From Solirubrobacterales bacterium (GTDB lineage: Bacteria; Actinomycetota; Thermoleophilia; Solirubrobacterales; Solirubrobacteraceae), in the NCBI GenBank assembly GCA_027451345.1, contig DAIDJO010000128.1, positions 1-39,193 on the forward strand: a stretch of DNA of 39,193 bases, given 5' to 3'. The notes under the pieces were generated by a model that was not told the origin of the DNA, did no database searches, and saw only the letters and a list, made by a program, of their open reading frames with translations. Of the stretch, positions 1 to 6,752 are shown piece by piece. The number at the start of each line of letters is the position of its first letter. Positions within the stretch are counted from its first letter, which is position 1. Made by a program: the position numbers and the translations under genes.

Positions 1-344
1 TCTCGCCACAACGGCCACGGATACCCGCCCGCCCCGAGCTGGCTACACCTACCCCTTCCCCAGCAAAAACCGGTCCCGCACCACCACCCAGCGTTGGGTT
101 AGAAAATGCGGCCGCTCTGTCGCGAACTCAGAAACACCGCAGCTTCCATCCCAGCTAAGGCATCTCACGACCGGCGCCGACTTTCCCGCAATGCGCGGAA
201 CTCGGACAGCCAGTGGCGGACGCCCCTCAAGCGAGTTGCCTATGCACCGCAGGAGGCAGCTGAGGGGCAGCCATGGCCCGTGCAGGCAGCTCGTGGCGGT
301 GCTGGATGGCCTCGTCCGGACGCATGGTGTTCGCGACTGTGGCC

Positions 345-375
345 GTCGCCGACGCGTCCTACGCGTTGCGGCGAC
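345..375. repeat. Long imperfect stem-loop
   Basis: Arms 345-351 and 369-375 pair over 7 bp; after a 2-nt bulge (367-368) a further 6 bp pair between 352-357 and 361-366 (ACGCGT on both sides), closing a 3-nt loop at 358-360. The result is 13 bp of pairing in 31 nt. There is no T-run on either side, so it is not a standard intrinsic terminator. Role unknown. Confidence 0.5.
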
Positions 376-560
376 CGAGGCTGGCCCTCGCGGTACTCCC
401 GCCCGCGCGGCGGGCATCCGAGCCCGCCCCACGGGCGTGAGTCTCTCTTGCCCGGGGTTGAGCCTCCTCACCTTCCGAATACAGACTGAACGGCAGCCAG
501 CCTCACGAGGCTTCCATAACGCTTCCACAGCTGACGTCTCCGGGCATACCGACGACCCCA

Positions 561-590
561 GAAACGCAAAACGCCCGCGACCACGGGCGC
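561..590 (-). terminator. Intrinsic terminator after tRNA-Ile
   Basis: On the minus strand, about 10 nt after the tRNA end, a 6-bp GC stem (584-589 with 572-577, 6-nt loop) is followed by TTTTGCGTTT (571 down to 562). This is the clearest factor-independent terminator in the window. Confidence 0.7.
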
Positions 591-599
591 TGTGGCAAA

Positions 600-673
<74 letters not shown>

Positions 674-786
674 GCTGCCCCGGGCATGTTAGCGATCGTG
701 CTCGGTGGGAGCACCACCGGACACCGGCGGCTCGAGAAGATGATTGAGCGCACAAGCAAGTGCCGCTCCGGTTCCGGGAAATCCGG

Positions 787-822
787 GAGTCCGACGGCCG
801 ATGCCACCTGAGGGCCGGACTC
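787..822 (-). terminator. Hairpin at the parB stop, possible terminator
   Basis: A 7-bp inverted repeat (787-793 with 816-822) spans the parB stop codon and the following bases on the minus strand. It lacks a T-run. GC-only hairpins can serve as weak terminators in actinobacteria, so this is only a candidate end for the parAB operon. Confidence 0.3.
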
Positions 823-1702
823 ACCGTCCGAGACGACGGGCGAGTTCGAGCGCTTCGTCGAGCGTCGCGAAACCGATCTGCGCCGTGTACCCGCGGGCGC
901 TCGCGCGCACGCTCACGTCGGCGCCAAACGCCGAGCCGAGGGCGTCGGCGATCTGCTCGATCGCGGCCTGTCGGTCAGGATGGTCCGTCCTGGCCTCTCC
1001 ACCGCGGCCCGGCCGGCTCGGGCGGGCGGCGGAATCCTCCGCGGCGCGAGCGCGGGATTCCAGTTCACGCACCGACCAGCGCTGGGCGACGGCCTGCCGA
1101 GCCAAGCTCCGGCGCAGCGAGTTGTCGGACACGAGCAGGAGGGCTCGCCCATGGCCCTCGCTGAGCTCACGGCTCTCGAGCAACTCGAGGGCCTCGTCGG
1201 GGAGGTCCAGGAGCCGAATGAGGTTCGAGACGGCCACGCGACTGCGACCGATCCTCAGGCCGACCTCCTCGCGTGTGAGTCCGAGTTCCTCGACAAGTCC
1301 GGCGCACGCCCGGGCCTCATCCACCGGGTTGAGGTCCTCCCGCGCCATGTTCTCGATCAGCGCCACCTCGAGCGAGGCGGCGTCATCGTGCGGGCGGATG
1401 ATCGCCGGGATCGTCTCGAGTTCGGCGATCTGCGCCGCCCGCCACCGCCGCTCTCCGGCCACGAGCTCATACCGCCCACCCGGCACCGGTCGCACGAGGA
1501 CGGGCTGGATGACCCCGCGGGCCCGGATCGAGTCGGCGAGTGCCAGCAGTGACTCCTCGTCGAACTGACGGCGGGGCTGGAAGGGATTTGCCCCGATCAG
1601 CTCCACCGGCAACTCGCGAAGATCCTCCGTCTGAGTGGCGGCCGGCGCCGCCGCCAGGATCGCCGCGAGACCACGACCCATTCCCTTCGTCTTCTCAGCC
1701 AC
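821..1702 (-). CDS. parB: Chromosome-partitioning protein ParB
   Basis: A CTP-dependent DNA clamp that loads at parS sites, spreads along the origin region and works with ParA to segregate chromosomes. The 293-aa protein has the usual order: an N-terminal ParA-interaction tail (the MGRGL segment near residue 8); the CTP-binding ParB/Srx domain with GERRWRA (residues 83-89) and ENMAREDLNP (117-126); a helix-turn-helix parS-reading domain (about 143-168); an Arg/Glu linker; and a C-terminal dimerisation domain (about 243-293). Its start lies inside the end of parA (8-nt overlap), so the two are probably translationally coupled. It is the last gene of the operon. The only parS-like sequence I find in the window is the split site at 3663-3691. 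Confidence 0.96.
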   Translation of the reverse strand: MAEKTKGMGRGLAAILAAAPAATQTEDLRELPVELIGANPFQPRRQFDEESLLALADSIRARGVIQPVLVRPVPGGRYELVAGERRWRAAQIAELETIPAIIRPHDDAASLEVALIENMAREDLNPVDEARACAGLVEELGLTREEVGLRIGRSRVAVSNLIRLLDLPDEALELLESRELSEGHGRALLLVSDNSLRRSLARQAVAQRWSVRELESRARAAEDSAARPSRPGRGGEARTDHPDRQAAIEQIADALGSAFGADVSVRASARGYTAQIGFATLDEALELARRLGR

Positions 1703-2453
1703 GGGAGGCCACCTCCTTCGCCAATTCGAAATACGCCGTCGCGCCTGCCGAGTGTGGATCGTGGTGAATCACGGGCTTGCCGAAGCTGGGAGCCTCGCCG
1801 ATCCTCACATTCCTCGGAATCACGGTGTCAAAGACCAGGTCCGGAAAGTGCGTCTGGATCTCTCGCTTCACGTCCTGGGCCAGTCGCGTGCGCGAGTCAT
1901 ACATCGTCACCACCATGCCGGACACCGTCAGTCGCGGGTTGAGTTCCCGTTGGACGAGCTTCAGCGTGTCAAGCAGGCCGGCCAGACCCTCGAGCGCGAA
2001 GTATTCAGCCTGAACGGGAACGAGCACTCGATCGGCCGCGACCAACGCGTTGACCGTGAGCGGCCCGAGTGAGGGCGGGCAGTCGAGGAGGGTGAAGGCG
2101 AAGCGATCCCGGACCCCCACGAGGCTGTCCTTCAGGCGGGTCTCCGATCCGGGAATGCGCGGCAGTTCGACGTTCGCACCGGCGAGATCAGGGCTCGCCG
2201 GTGCGACCCAGAGGTGGGGGATCGAGCTGGCCACTGCGACCTGATCAAGCGTGGCTTCGCCGCTCAGAAGCTCGTAGACGTTCGGCTCGATCGTCTTCTC
2301 GAGCCCGATCCCGACCGTGGCATTGCACTGGGGGTCGATGTCGACGAGCAGGGAGTCATACCCCGCCTCGGCGATGCAGGCGGCGAGGTTGACGGCGGTC
2401 GTCGTCTTTCCGACCCCGCCCTTCTGGTTCGCGATGGCGTAGATGCTTCCCAT
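1695..2453 (-). CDS. parA: Chromosome-partitioning ATPase ParA (Soj type)
   Basis: A Walker-type ATPase that binds DNA non-specifically as an ATP dimer and moves ParB-parS complexes. The 252-aa length is typical of small chromosomal Soj/ParA proteins without an N-terminal HTH. The deviant Walker A KGGVGKTT (residues 11-18) has the signature lysine, Walker A' is LLVDIDPQ (35-42) and Walker B is LLDCPPSLG (about residues 122-130). The start ATG at 2453 lies 15 nt after the rsmG stop with no good Shine-Dalgarno sequence, so translation probably depends on upstream reading. The parA end overlaps the parB start by 8 nt. Nothing unusual in sequence. Confidence 0.96.
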   Translation of the reverse strand: MGSIYAIANQKGGVGKTTTAVNLAACIAEAGYDSLLVDIDPQCNATVGIGLEKTIEPNVYELLSGEATLDQVAVASSIPHLWVAPASPDLAGANVELPRIPGSETRLKDSLVGVRDRFAFTLLDCPPSLGPLTVNALVAADRVLVPVQAEYFALEGLAGLLDTLKLVQRELNPRLTVSGMVVTMYDSRTRLAQDVKREIQTHFPDLVFDTVIPRNVRIGEAPSFGKPVIHHDPHSAGATAYFELAKEVASRG

Positions 2454-2468
2454 CTGGCCAGATGGACG

Positions 2469-3248
2469 CTAGCGAGGACGACGGACCCGCTGCGGCGCGT
2501 CTGGAGGCAATTCGCCGCTCGTTGCGGCGGAATTCGCGGGTGGGGCCCCGAGTGGGCGCTTGCGTGCAACGCCGTCCCGGCGTGGGAACCGGGCCGGCGT
2601 GGGAGCCACCTTCCTCAGCACGTGCAGGTGTCGGTGCTCGGCCCCGGGATACGGTTCCACCCGCACTGGCTCGTCCACGGCCAGACCGAGGACCGCGGCG
2701 GCTCGAGCTCCAGCCGCCTCGTCGACCGGATCACGCTGGCCACGCCAGGCGACGAGCGCACCGCCGAGCTTCAGCAGGGGCGCCGCGTACTCCGCCACGA
2801 CGTCAAGCGGGGCGAGCGCACGGGCGGTGACCAGATCCATCCGGGACATCCCCTCAGTCCACGTCTCGGCCCGGGACTGAACGACGCTCACATTGGAGAG
2901 CCCGAGCTCCTCGACGGTCCACCGCATGAAGTCGCACTTGCGGCCGTTGCTATCGAGCAGCGTGACGTGGGCGAGGGGGCGAGCAATGGCAAGCGGGATC
3001 CCGGGCACCCCCGCGCCGGCACCAAGATCCACGACCTCGCCAGCGGATCGGACCACCGCGAGGTCAAGGGCAACCAGGGCGTCGGCGAGGTGGTCGTCGC
3101 GGACGCGCGCCGGGGCCCGCACCGTCGTGGGAGCCTCGTCGTTCTCGCTCACGATCAGCCCGAACCGCGTCAGCTGGTCGGCCTGCTGCGCGGTGAGGTT
3201 GAAACGGACCTGCAGTCCGTCGAGGTCCAGCCGCGACCCGCCCGTCAT
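2469..3248 (-). CDS. rsmG: 16S rRNA (guanine-N7) methyltransferase RsmG
   Basis: Methylates the N7 of G527 (E. coli numbering) of 16S rRNA using S-adenosylmethionine. The SAM motif DLGAGAGVPGIPLAI is at residues 74-88, followed by a DSNGRK segment (99-104) and a basic end with RKVAPTPARFPRR (212-224), both typical of the family. The frame is open to 3419, but I place the start at 3248. That ATG forms an ATGA overlap with the stop of the upstream gene and gives 259 aa, close to family length; the extra upstream residues are Arg/Pro-rich and unlike RsmG. About 25 C-terminal residues extend past the usual end. It is the second gene of an operon with parA and parB. Confidence 0.94.
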   Translation of the reverse strand: MTGGSRLDLDGLQVRFNLTAQQADQLTRFGLIVSENDEAPTTVRAPARVRDDHLADALVALDLAVVRSAGEVVDLGAGAGVPGIPLAIARPLAHVTLLDSNGRKCDFMRWTVEELGLSNVSVVQSRAETWTEGMSRMDLVTARALAPLDVVAEYAAPLLKLGGALVAWRGQRDPVDEAAGARAAAVLGLAVDEPVRVEPYPGAEHRHLHVLRKVAPTPARFPRRDGVARKRPLGAPPANSAATSGELPPDAPQRVRRPR

Positions 3249-3640
3249 CCGTCGGTCAGCCCACTGGCCAGACGTCCACGTTCGCGGGCGATGTAGGCCG
3301 CGTAGCGGGAACGCATCTCGTCGAACCGCTCGGCGGCGTGCGAGTCGAGCGTCGGACTCAATTCCGCTTCGAGGATGGGGAGCAGGTCGTTCACGAGGAC
3401 TCGGCCGCGGGCCATCCACTGGTAATAGGAGCGTCCGCCGTGGCGATATGGCCCGTAGAGCCGACTCTGGGGGAAGCGGGCGGTCAACCAGTGGAAGAGC
3501 GCCTCATGGCGGGTGTGCATGCGGAGGGTGATCTGCGGTTGCTTCCCGTCACCGCCGAAGGAACCCTCGCCGATGAGGAGGCCGAGCAGCAGACCCCGGT
3601 CGAAGTCGCTCAACGCCGGGGTGCTGTTCGTCTCGGTCAT
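3245..3640 (-). CDS. Small free-standing LAGLIDADG-type protein
   Basis: The 131-aa product has one LAGLIDADG-like motif, LLGLLIGEGSF (residues 18-28). E25 is at the position of the metal-binding acid, and a beta-strand pattern follows (QITLRMHT, then a Gly/Tyr-rich strand and WMARGRVLVNDLLP) as in the homing-endonuclease fold. One motif per chain implies a homodimer reading a pseudo-palindrome. It sits alone, not inside an intron or intein, and leads the rsmG-parA-parB operon with an ATGA overlap into rsmG. No Shine-Dalgarno sequence precedes the ATG; the -10 of the promoter ends 6 nt before it, suggesting a leaderless mRNA. It may be a domesticated DNA-binding protein rather than an active endonuclease, since the operon placement is gene-like. 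The fold assignment rests on motif reading only. Confidence 0.75.
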   Translation of the reverse strand: MTETNSTPALSDFDRGLLLGLLIGEGSFGGDGKQPQITLRMHTRHEALFHWLTARFPQSRLYGPYRHGGRSYYQWMARGRVLVNDLLPILEAELSPTLDSHAAERFDEMRSRYAAYIARERGRLASGLTDG

Positions 3641-3646
3641 GCCGTA

Positions 3647-3676
3647 GTTCTATCGGCGAACCTGTTTCACCGTCAA
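3647..3676 (-). promoter_or_regulatory. Promoter of the LAGLIDADG-rsmG-parA-parB operon
   Basis: On the minus strand TTGACG (3676-3671, 5/6 to consensus) is followed after 18 nt by TAGAAC (3652-3647, 4/6). The -10 ends 6 nt before the ATG at 3640, which would place transcription start at or next to the start codon. The -35 lies within the spacer of the split parS inverted repeat, and one half-site (3670-3663) lies between -35 and -10, so any protein bound there should block RNA polymerase. Confidence 0.6.
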
Positions 3677-3691
3677 GAAAAACGTGAAACA
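3663..3691. promoter_or_regulatory. Split parS palindrome (two half-sites 13 bp apart)
   Basis: TGTTTCAC (3663-3670) and GTGAAACA (3684-3691) are exactly the two halves of the near-universal 16-bp parS sequence, here separated by 13 bp (3671-3683). The arms are perfect 8-bp inverted repeats and bracket the -35 of the operon that encodes ParB. I find no contiguous parS in the window. It could be a degenerate or repurposed ParB site, an operator for the LAGLIDADG homodimer, or an RNA hairpin. Confidence 0.6.
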
Positions 3692-4136
3692 TCCGCCGGG
3701 TCGCGGATCCGTCCGGTCCGGAACGCATCATTCACGTCGTCGGCATGCTCGCTCCGCCGACGCCGCGCCTCGCATGCGCCACCCTGATTCTCGGGTCAAC
3801 CCTGAGATCTGCGCGTTAATGGGTCCATCGCGGTGACTGGAAAGCGTCCGATTTGCAGGCGTGGTCTGAAGCCTCAGGCTCGACGTCACCGTTGGGCAGA
3901 ATCGCGCCCAGCACCCCGCCCAGCCCGAGCCGTTCGCCCGGCGCAGGATCGCCAGCACCGCGGGACCTCGCCTGGCCCCGACGTGGCGAGCTGAGCGGCG
4001 GAGTCCAGAGGCGAGCGCGCGTTTGACGGTGAGCGTCTCCTTCCAAGCCGTTGAGAAGCAGCGTGGCCGTCCGACCTCACGCGGGTCGCCCGCAGCGCAG
4101 GACGGCGCGGGCGGGCGACGTGGCGACGCCGGCTGG
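3692..4136. other. Gene-free segment between khpB and the parAB operon
   Basis: About 445 bp lie between the khpB stop and the promoter region of the parAB operon, where related genomes usually run these genes close together. Short frames on both strands show no recognisable protein features. There is no DnaA-box motif (TTRTCCACA) on either strand and no AT-rich tract, so I see no sign of an origin. It contains one inverted repeat (arms 3831-3837 and 3885-3891). Confidence 0.5.
3831..3891. repeat. 7-bp terminal inverted repeat enclosing a 61-nt element
   Basis: CGGTGAC at 3831-3837 pairs with GTCACCG at 3885-3891, and an inner AGCC-TCA-GGCT hairpin lies near 3870-3880. The outline loosely recalls a shortened tRNA, but no proper anticodon or T arm forms. 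Function unknown. Confidence 0.3.
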
Positions 4137-4607
4137 CTAGTCGCCGAGCGGCGCCACGACGAGCCGACGGGCCGGTTCCTGCCCCTCGGAGTACGTCTCG
4201 ACGTCGAAGCGGCTCTTCAGGTGCTCGTGCACGACCTTCCGCTCCTGCGCCCCCATCGGCTCGAGCGGGACGGGGCGGCGCTCGCGCACGGCGAGGTCGG
4301 CCGCCTGGTCGGCCACCGCGTGCAGGGTGGCGGCCCGTCGCGCCCGGTAGCCCGCCGCATCGACCGTCAGAGGGCGGCGCTCGTCGAGGCCGTGGAAGGC
4401 GATCCGGTAGGCCAGGTGCTGAATCGCGTCGATCGTCTGCCCGTGATGACCGATGAGCAGCGCCAGGTCATCTCCGACAAACTCGGCCGTGATCGCCTCG
4501 CCATCGTCCTCCACTCGAACCTCGGCGTCGACTCCCGCCGCCTCGGCAATCGTCTCGAGGATCTCCTCGATGTACTCGACGATGTCGTCGTCATCCTCGA
4601 CAGCCAT
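4137..4607 (-). CDS. khpB: KH-R3H RNA-binding protein KhpB/Jag
   Basis: An RNA-binding protein encoded next to yidC in most Gram-positive bacteria and linked in other species to control of cell elongation and division. The 156-aa protein has an acidic N-terminus, a KH domain with the GHHGQ loop (residues 53-57) and a C-terminal R3H domain with R123...H127 (RKVVH). The N-terminal Jag_N domain of longer homologues is absent, as in many actinobacteria. A good ribosome-binding sequence, GGAGGTAG, overlaps the yidC stop, and the start is 3 nt after yidC ends. Last gene of the rpmH operon. Confidence 0.93.
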   Translation of the reverse strand: MAVEDDDDIVEYIEEILETIAEAAGVDAEVRVEDDGEAITAEFVGDDLALLIGHHGQTIDAIQHLAYRIAFHGLDERRPLTVDAAGYRARRAATLHAVADQAADLAVRERRPVPLEPMGAQERKVVHEHLKSRFDVETYSEGQEPARRLVVAPLGD

Positions 4608-4610
4608 GGT

Positions 4611-5585
4611 CTACCTCCGGCGTCCCGAGCGCTTCTTCTTCTTGCGCGGCGGTGGTGGGGGCACGACGGGCGCCCGATTCGCGCCGCCGCCTCGGGCCTC
4701 AGCGGATCCGCCGCCGTCACCGCCCCGCGGCCCGCGGCCGCGCAGGAGCGCCCCCAGTCCGCCGCCGCCGTCCTCGTCGTCCTCGACGGTGGTCGTGCCG
4801 ACGCCGGCCGCCACCGGAACCGGGCCCATCAGACGCTTGATCGTGTACTGCTGCACCATCGTCCACGCATTCGTGGTGATCCAGTAGATGATCAGGCCGG
4901 CCGGGAACCGGATGATGAACAGCACGAAGATGAGCGGCAGGAACAGCATCATGCGCTGCTGCGTCTTGTCCATCGTCGGCGCCGACATGAGCAGCGTCGA
5001 GGTGATCTGGGTGCCGACGTAGAGCACGAGCAGCAGCACGAGCGTGAGGCCCGTGGCCGTCGCCGTGATGTCGTGGACGAAGAGGAAGCTCGCCCCCGCG
5101 ATGTGCTCGTGACCGGGCCCCGTGCAGGCCGTCGATTGGCCCGCGGCGTTCTTCAGCGAGATGTGGTGCAACTTGGCGTAGTGCGTCTGGTACGCCTGCT
5201 GCACGCTCGGGCAGATGTCGTTGCGCAGGTTCTTGCGCAGCATGTAGTACAGCGAGATGAACACCGGCAACTGAAAGACCATCGGCAGACACGAGCCGAA
5301 CGGGTTGACGTTGTTCTCCCGGTAGAACTTCATCATCTCTTCCTGCTGGCGCTGCTTGTCGTCCTTGTACTTGCGCTGGATCGCCTTGAGCTCGGGCTGA
5401 TGCATCTGCAGCGCGCGCATCGAATGGAACTGCTTCACGGCGAGGGGCACGAGCACCAGGCGCACGCAGACCGTGAGCAACACGATCGACCAGCCCCACG
5501 ACACCCCGACGCTGTCGTGGAAGAACCGGATCACCGCCGCGAAGACGTCGATCAACGGCTGGAAGATGTTGGCGGTGATGAGCAT
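4611..5585 (-). CDS. yidC: Membrane protein insertase YidC/Oxa1
   Basis: Inserts and folds membrane proteins, alone or with SecYEG. The 324-aa protein is of the short Gram-positive type without the large periplasmic domain. The conserved hydrophilic-groove arginine is R42 in TVCVRLVLVPL. A charged cytoplasmic hairpin follows (KYKDDKQRQQEEMMKFY, about 72-88), then four more hydrophobic segments including NPFGSCLPMVFQLPVFISLYY (about 94-114) and FLPLIFVLFIIRFPAGLIIYW. The loop around residues 120-165 is long for the family. The C-terminal tail (about 255-324) is Gly-rich, then polyproline and a run of Lys/Arg, a ribosome-contacting style of tail. It starts 2 nt after the yidD stop. Confidence 0.95.
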   Translation of the reverse strand: MLITANIFQPLIDVFAAVIRFFHDSVGVSWGWSIVLLTVCVRLVLVPLAVKQFHSMRALQMHQPELKAIQRKYKDDKQRQQEEMMKFYRENNVNPFGSCLPMVFQLPVFISLYYMLRKNLRNDICPSVQQAYQTHYAKLHHISLKNAAGQSTACTGPGHEHIAGASFLFVHDITATATGLTLVLLLVLYVGTQITSTLLMSAPTMDKTQQRMMLFLPLIFVLFIIRFPAGLIIYWITTNAWTMVQQYTIKRLMGPVPVAAGVGTTTVEDDEDGGGGLGALLRGRGPRGGDGGGSAEARGGGANRAPVVPPPPPRKKKKRSGRRR

Positions 5586-5587
5586 GG

Positions 5588-5860
5588 TCAGGCGCCTGCC
5601 GCCGGCGTGCGCGACCTGAACAGGCGCTGATCCTCGACGGGGTCAAATCCGCCGCGGCTCCACGGGTTGCATCTCAGCAGCCGCCAGCCGGCAAGCACAA
5701 GCCCGCGCAGTATGCCGAACTTGGTCACCGCCTGCACCGCGTACTCGGAACACGAGGGGTGATACCGGCACCGCTGTCCCGTGAGCGGAGACACCAGTTT
5801 CTGGTAAAGCTTGATCGGCAGCACGATCAGGGCGCGGGATCCGGCGGTGAACGCGTTCAC
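5588..5860 (-). CDS. yidD: Membrane protein insertion efficiency factor YidD
   Basis: A small membrane-associated protein that helps YidC-dependent insertion. The 90-aa sequence carries the family hallmarks: LIKLYQKLVSPLTGQRCRYH near the N-terminus, then PSCSEYAVQAVTKFG (about 35-49) and a WRLLRCNPWSRGGFDPV motif (about 59-75), with the conserved cysteines present. The GTG start at 5860 overlaps the rnpA stop (GTGA), so translation is coupled, and yidC follows 2 nt later. Confidence 0.95.
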   Translation of the reverse strand: MNAFTAGSRALIVLPIKLYQKLVSPLTGQRCRYHPSCSEYAVQAVTKFGILRGLVLAGWRLLRCNPWSRGGFDPVEDQRLFRSRTPAAGA

Positions 5861-6357
5861 GGGTCCCTCCCGTCCGCCGCATCCGGCGGCGGTTGCTCCA
5901 CCGTGCTCGAACGCGTCCCCTCGTCGGCCGCCCCCGCTTCGGCCGCCGCCGCATCGCTCGGTGGGGCGCTCGGCAGCTGGGCCGGTTCGGTGGCATCGAC
6001 GCCCTCGACCTTGTCGATCAGGGCGCGCAGCGCGGTGTGGATCCCGGTCAGGCCATCATTCTCGGCCAGCTGCCGAGCGCTGGGCCGCGCGATGACAACC
6101 GCGTCGGCCCCGGATGGGAGCCGACCCGCCTCCTGGGTGAACGCCTCCCGCAGCAGGCGCTTCACCCGGTTGCGCTCGACGGCGCCGCCGACCTTCCGAG
6201 AGACGGACAGACCGAGACGGGGCGGGTCATCCCCGCCACGCGGGAACACGTAGAGCACGAGCTCGCGGCCGGCGTGAGACCGCCCGCTGCGCATCACGCG
6301 ATCGAAATCAGCGCTTCTGGAGAGCCGCCCACGGCGAGGCGAACCGGCGCCCGCCAC
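5857..6357 (-). CDS. rnpA: Ribonuclease P protein component
   Basis: The protein cofactor of RNase P, which trims tRNA 5' leaders. The core (residues about 8-115) has the LSVSRKVGGAVERNRVKR stretch (50-67), containing the RNR signature at 62-64, and an ADAVVIARPSA strand. The last 45-50 residues are an acidic Ala/Pro/Glu-rich extension (DATEPAQLPSAPPSDAAAAE and onward) not needed for the fold. The GTG start is chosen because it lies 7 nt after rpmH ends and gives a normal N-terminus. Confidence 0.94.
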   Translation of the reverse strand: MAGAGSPRRGRLSRSADFDRVMRSGRSHAGRELVLYVFPRGGDDPPRLGLSVSRKVGGAVERNRVKRLLREAFTQEAGRLPSGADAVVIARPSARQLAENDGLTGIHTALRALIDKVEGVDATEPAQLPSAPPSDAAAAEAGAADEGTRSSTVEQPPPDAADGRDP

Positions 6358-6364
6358 GGACCAC

Positions 6365-6499
6365 CTACACCGTCAGGCGCTTGCGGCCCTTGTCACGGCG
6401 CCGCTTGAGCACGTCACGCCCCGCGCGCGTCAGCATGCGGGCACGGAAGCCGTGCGTCCGAGCACGCTTGCGCTTCTTTGGTTGGTAGGTCCTCTTCAT
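6365..6499 (-). CDS. rpmH: 50S ribosomal protein L34
   Basis: A 44-aa basic protein of the large ribosomal subunit with the standard [18 protein letters not shown] start and the [20 protein letters not shown] middle. The frame is open further upstream, but the start at 6499 is fixed by the family N-terminus and by the strong ribosome-binding site GGGAGGA 7 nt before it. First gene of the rpmH-rnpA-yidD-yidC-khpB operon; diverges from dnaA. Confidence 0.97.
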   Translation of the reverse strand: MKRTYQPKKRKRARTHGFRARMLTRAGRDVLKRRRDKGRKRLTV

Positions 6500-6536
6500 G
6501 GCAAATCCTCCCGGCCACAGCCGGAGTCGGCCTCGC

Positions 6537-6542
6537 AGTATA
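6537..6542 (-). promoter_or_regulatory. Candidate -10 of the rpmH operon
   Basis: TATACT on the minus strand (6542-6537) matches the -10 consensus at 5 of 6 positions and lies about 38 nt before the rpmH start, leaving room for a short leader with the Shine-Dalgarno sequence. No convincing -35 is seen 16-18 nt upstream (CGGACG region). Confidence 0.4.
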
Positions 6543-6675
6543 CGCAGGCGATGGCAAAGCGTCCGGCGGCCCGGTCGCGGCGTCCGACGCATGGTGTATC
6601 AGGCTCGCTCGAGCTTTTTGTCGCGCTTTGCGCCAAGACGCCTCGGCGGCCACCGCGAGGGTGGGTACGCGGAGC

Positions 6676-6681
6676 TATATT
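6676..6681 (+). promoter_or_regulatory. Candidate -10 of dnaA
   Basis: TATATT stands out in a GC-rich stretch about 70 nt before the dnaA start; the expected -35 position is GC-rich and poor. No DnaA box is seen in the rpmH-dnaA gap (6500-6752), so DnaA autoregulation at this promoter is not supported. Confidence 0.35.
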
Positions 6682-6752
6682 CGCCAACCCGGCCTCCCAC
6701 CCGGCCGGCCCTCTCGAATCGTTCCGACTCAGCCGTTAGGAGCCGCCCGGAG

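Larger units (their letters stand above)
1..599. other. Gene-free segment left of tRNA-Ile
   Basis: I find no reading frame here that looks like protein: candidate frames on both strands are Arg/Pro/Ser-rich, lack recognisable domains and mutually overlap, as expected from random frames in GC-rich DNA. The segment holds a strong stem-loop (345-375), a smaller hairpin (arms 401-406 and 410-415) and the tRNA terminator near 561-590. The closely packed hairpins between 340 and 475 could belong to a structured RNA, but I do not recognise a family. Confidence 0.55.

Noticed and set aside
49..528. 159-aa minus-strand open frame
   Set aside because: Arg/Pro/Ser-rich with no domain; mutually overlapped by plus-strand frames, as random in GC-rich DNA.
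3831..3891. Possible tRNA pseudogene
   Set aside because: The ends pair, but no anticodon stem, T-loop TTCGA or proper D arm can be drawn; kept only as an inverted repeat.
4023..5630. 535-aa plus-strand open frame antisense to yidC and khpB
   Set aside because: Mirror of real genes: Arg/His/Asp-rich composition and no recognised domain; the opposite strand is clearly yidC and khpB.
6498..6752. Extended dnaA start at 6498
   Set aside because: Adds 85 Arg/Pro-rich residues not found in DnaA and overlaps the rpmH leader; TTG 6753 has a ribosome-binding site.
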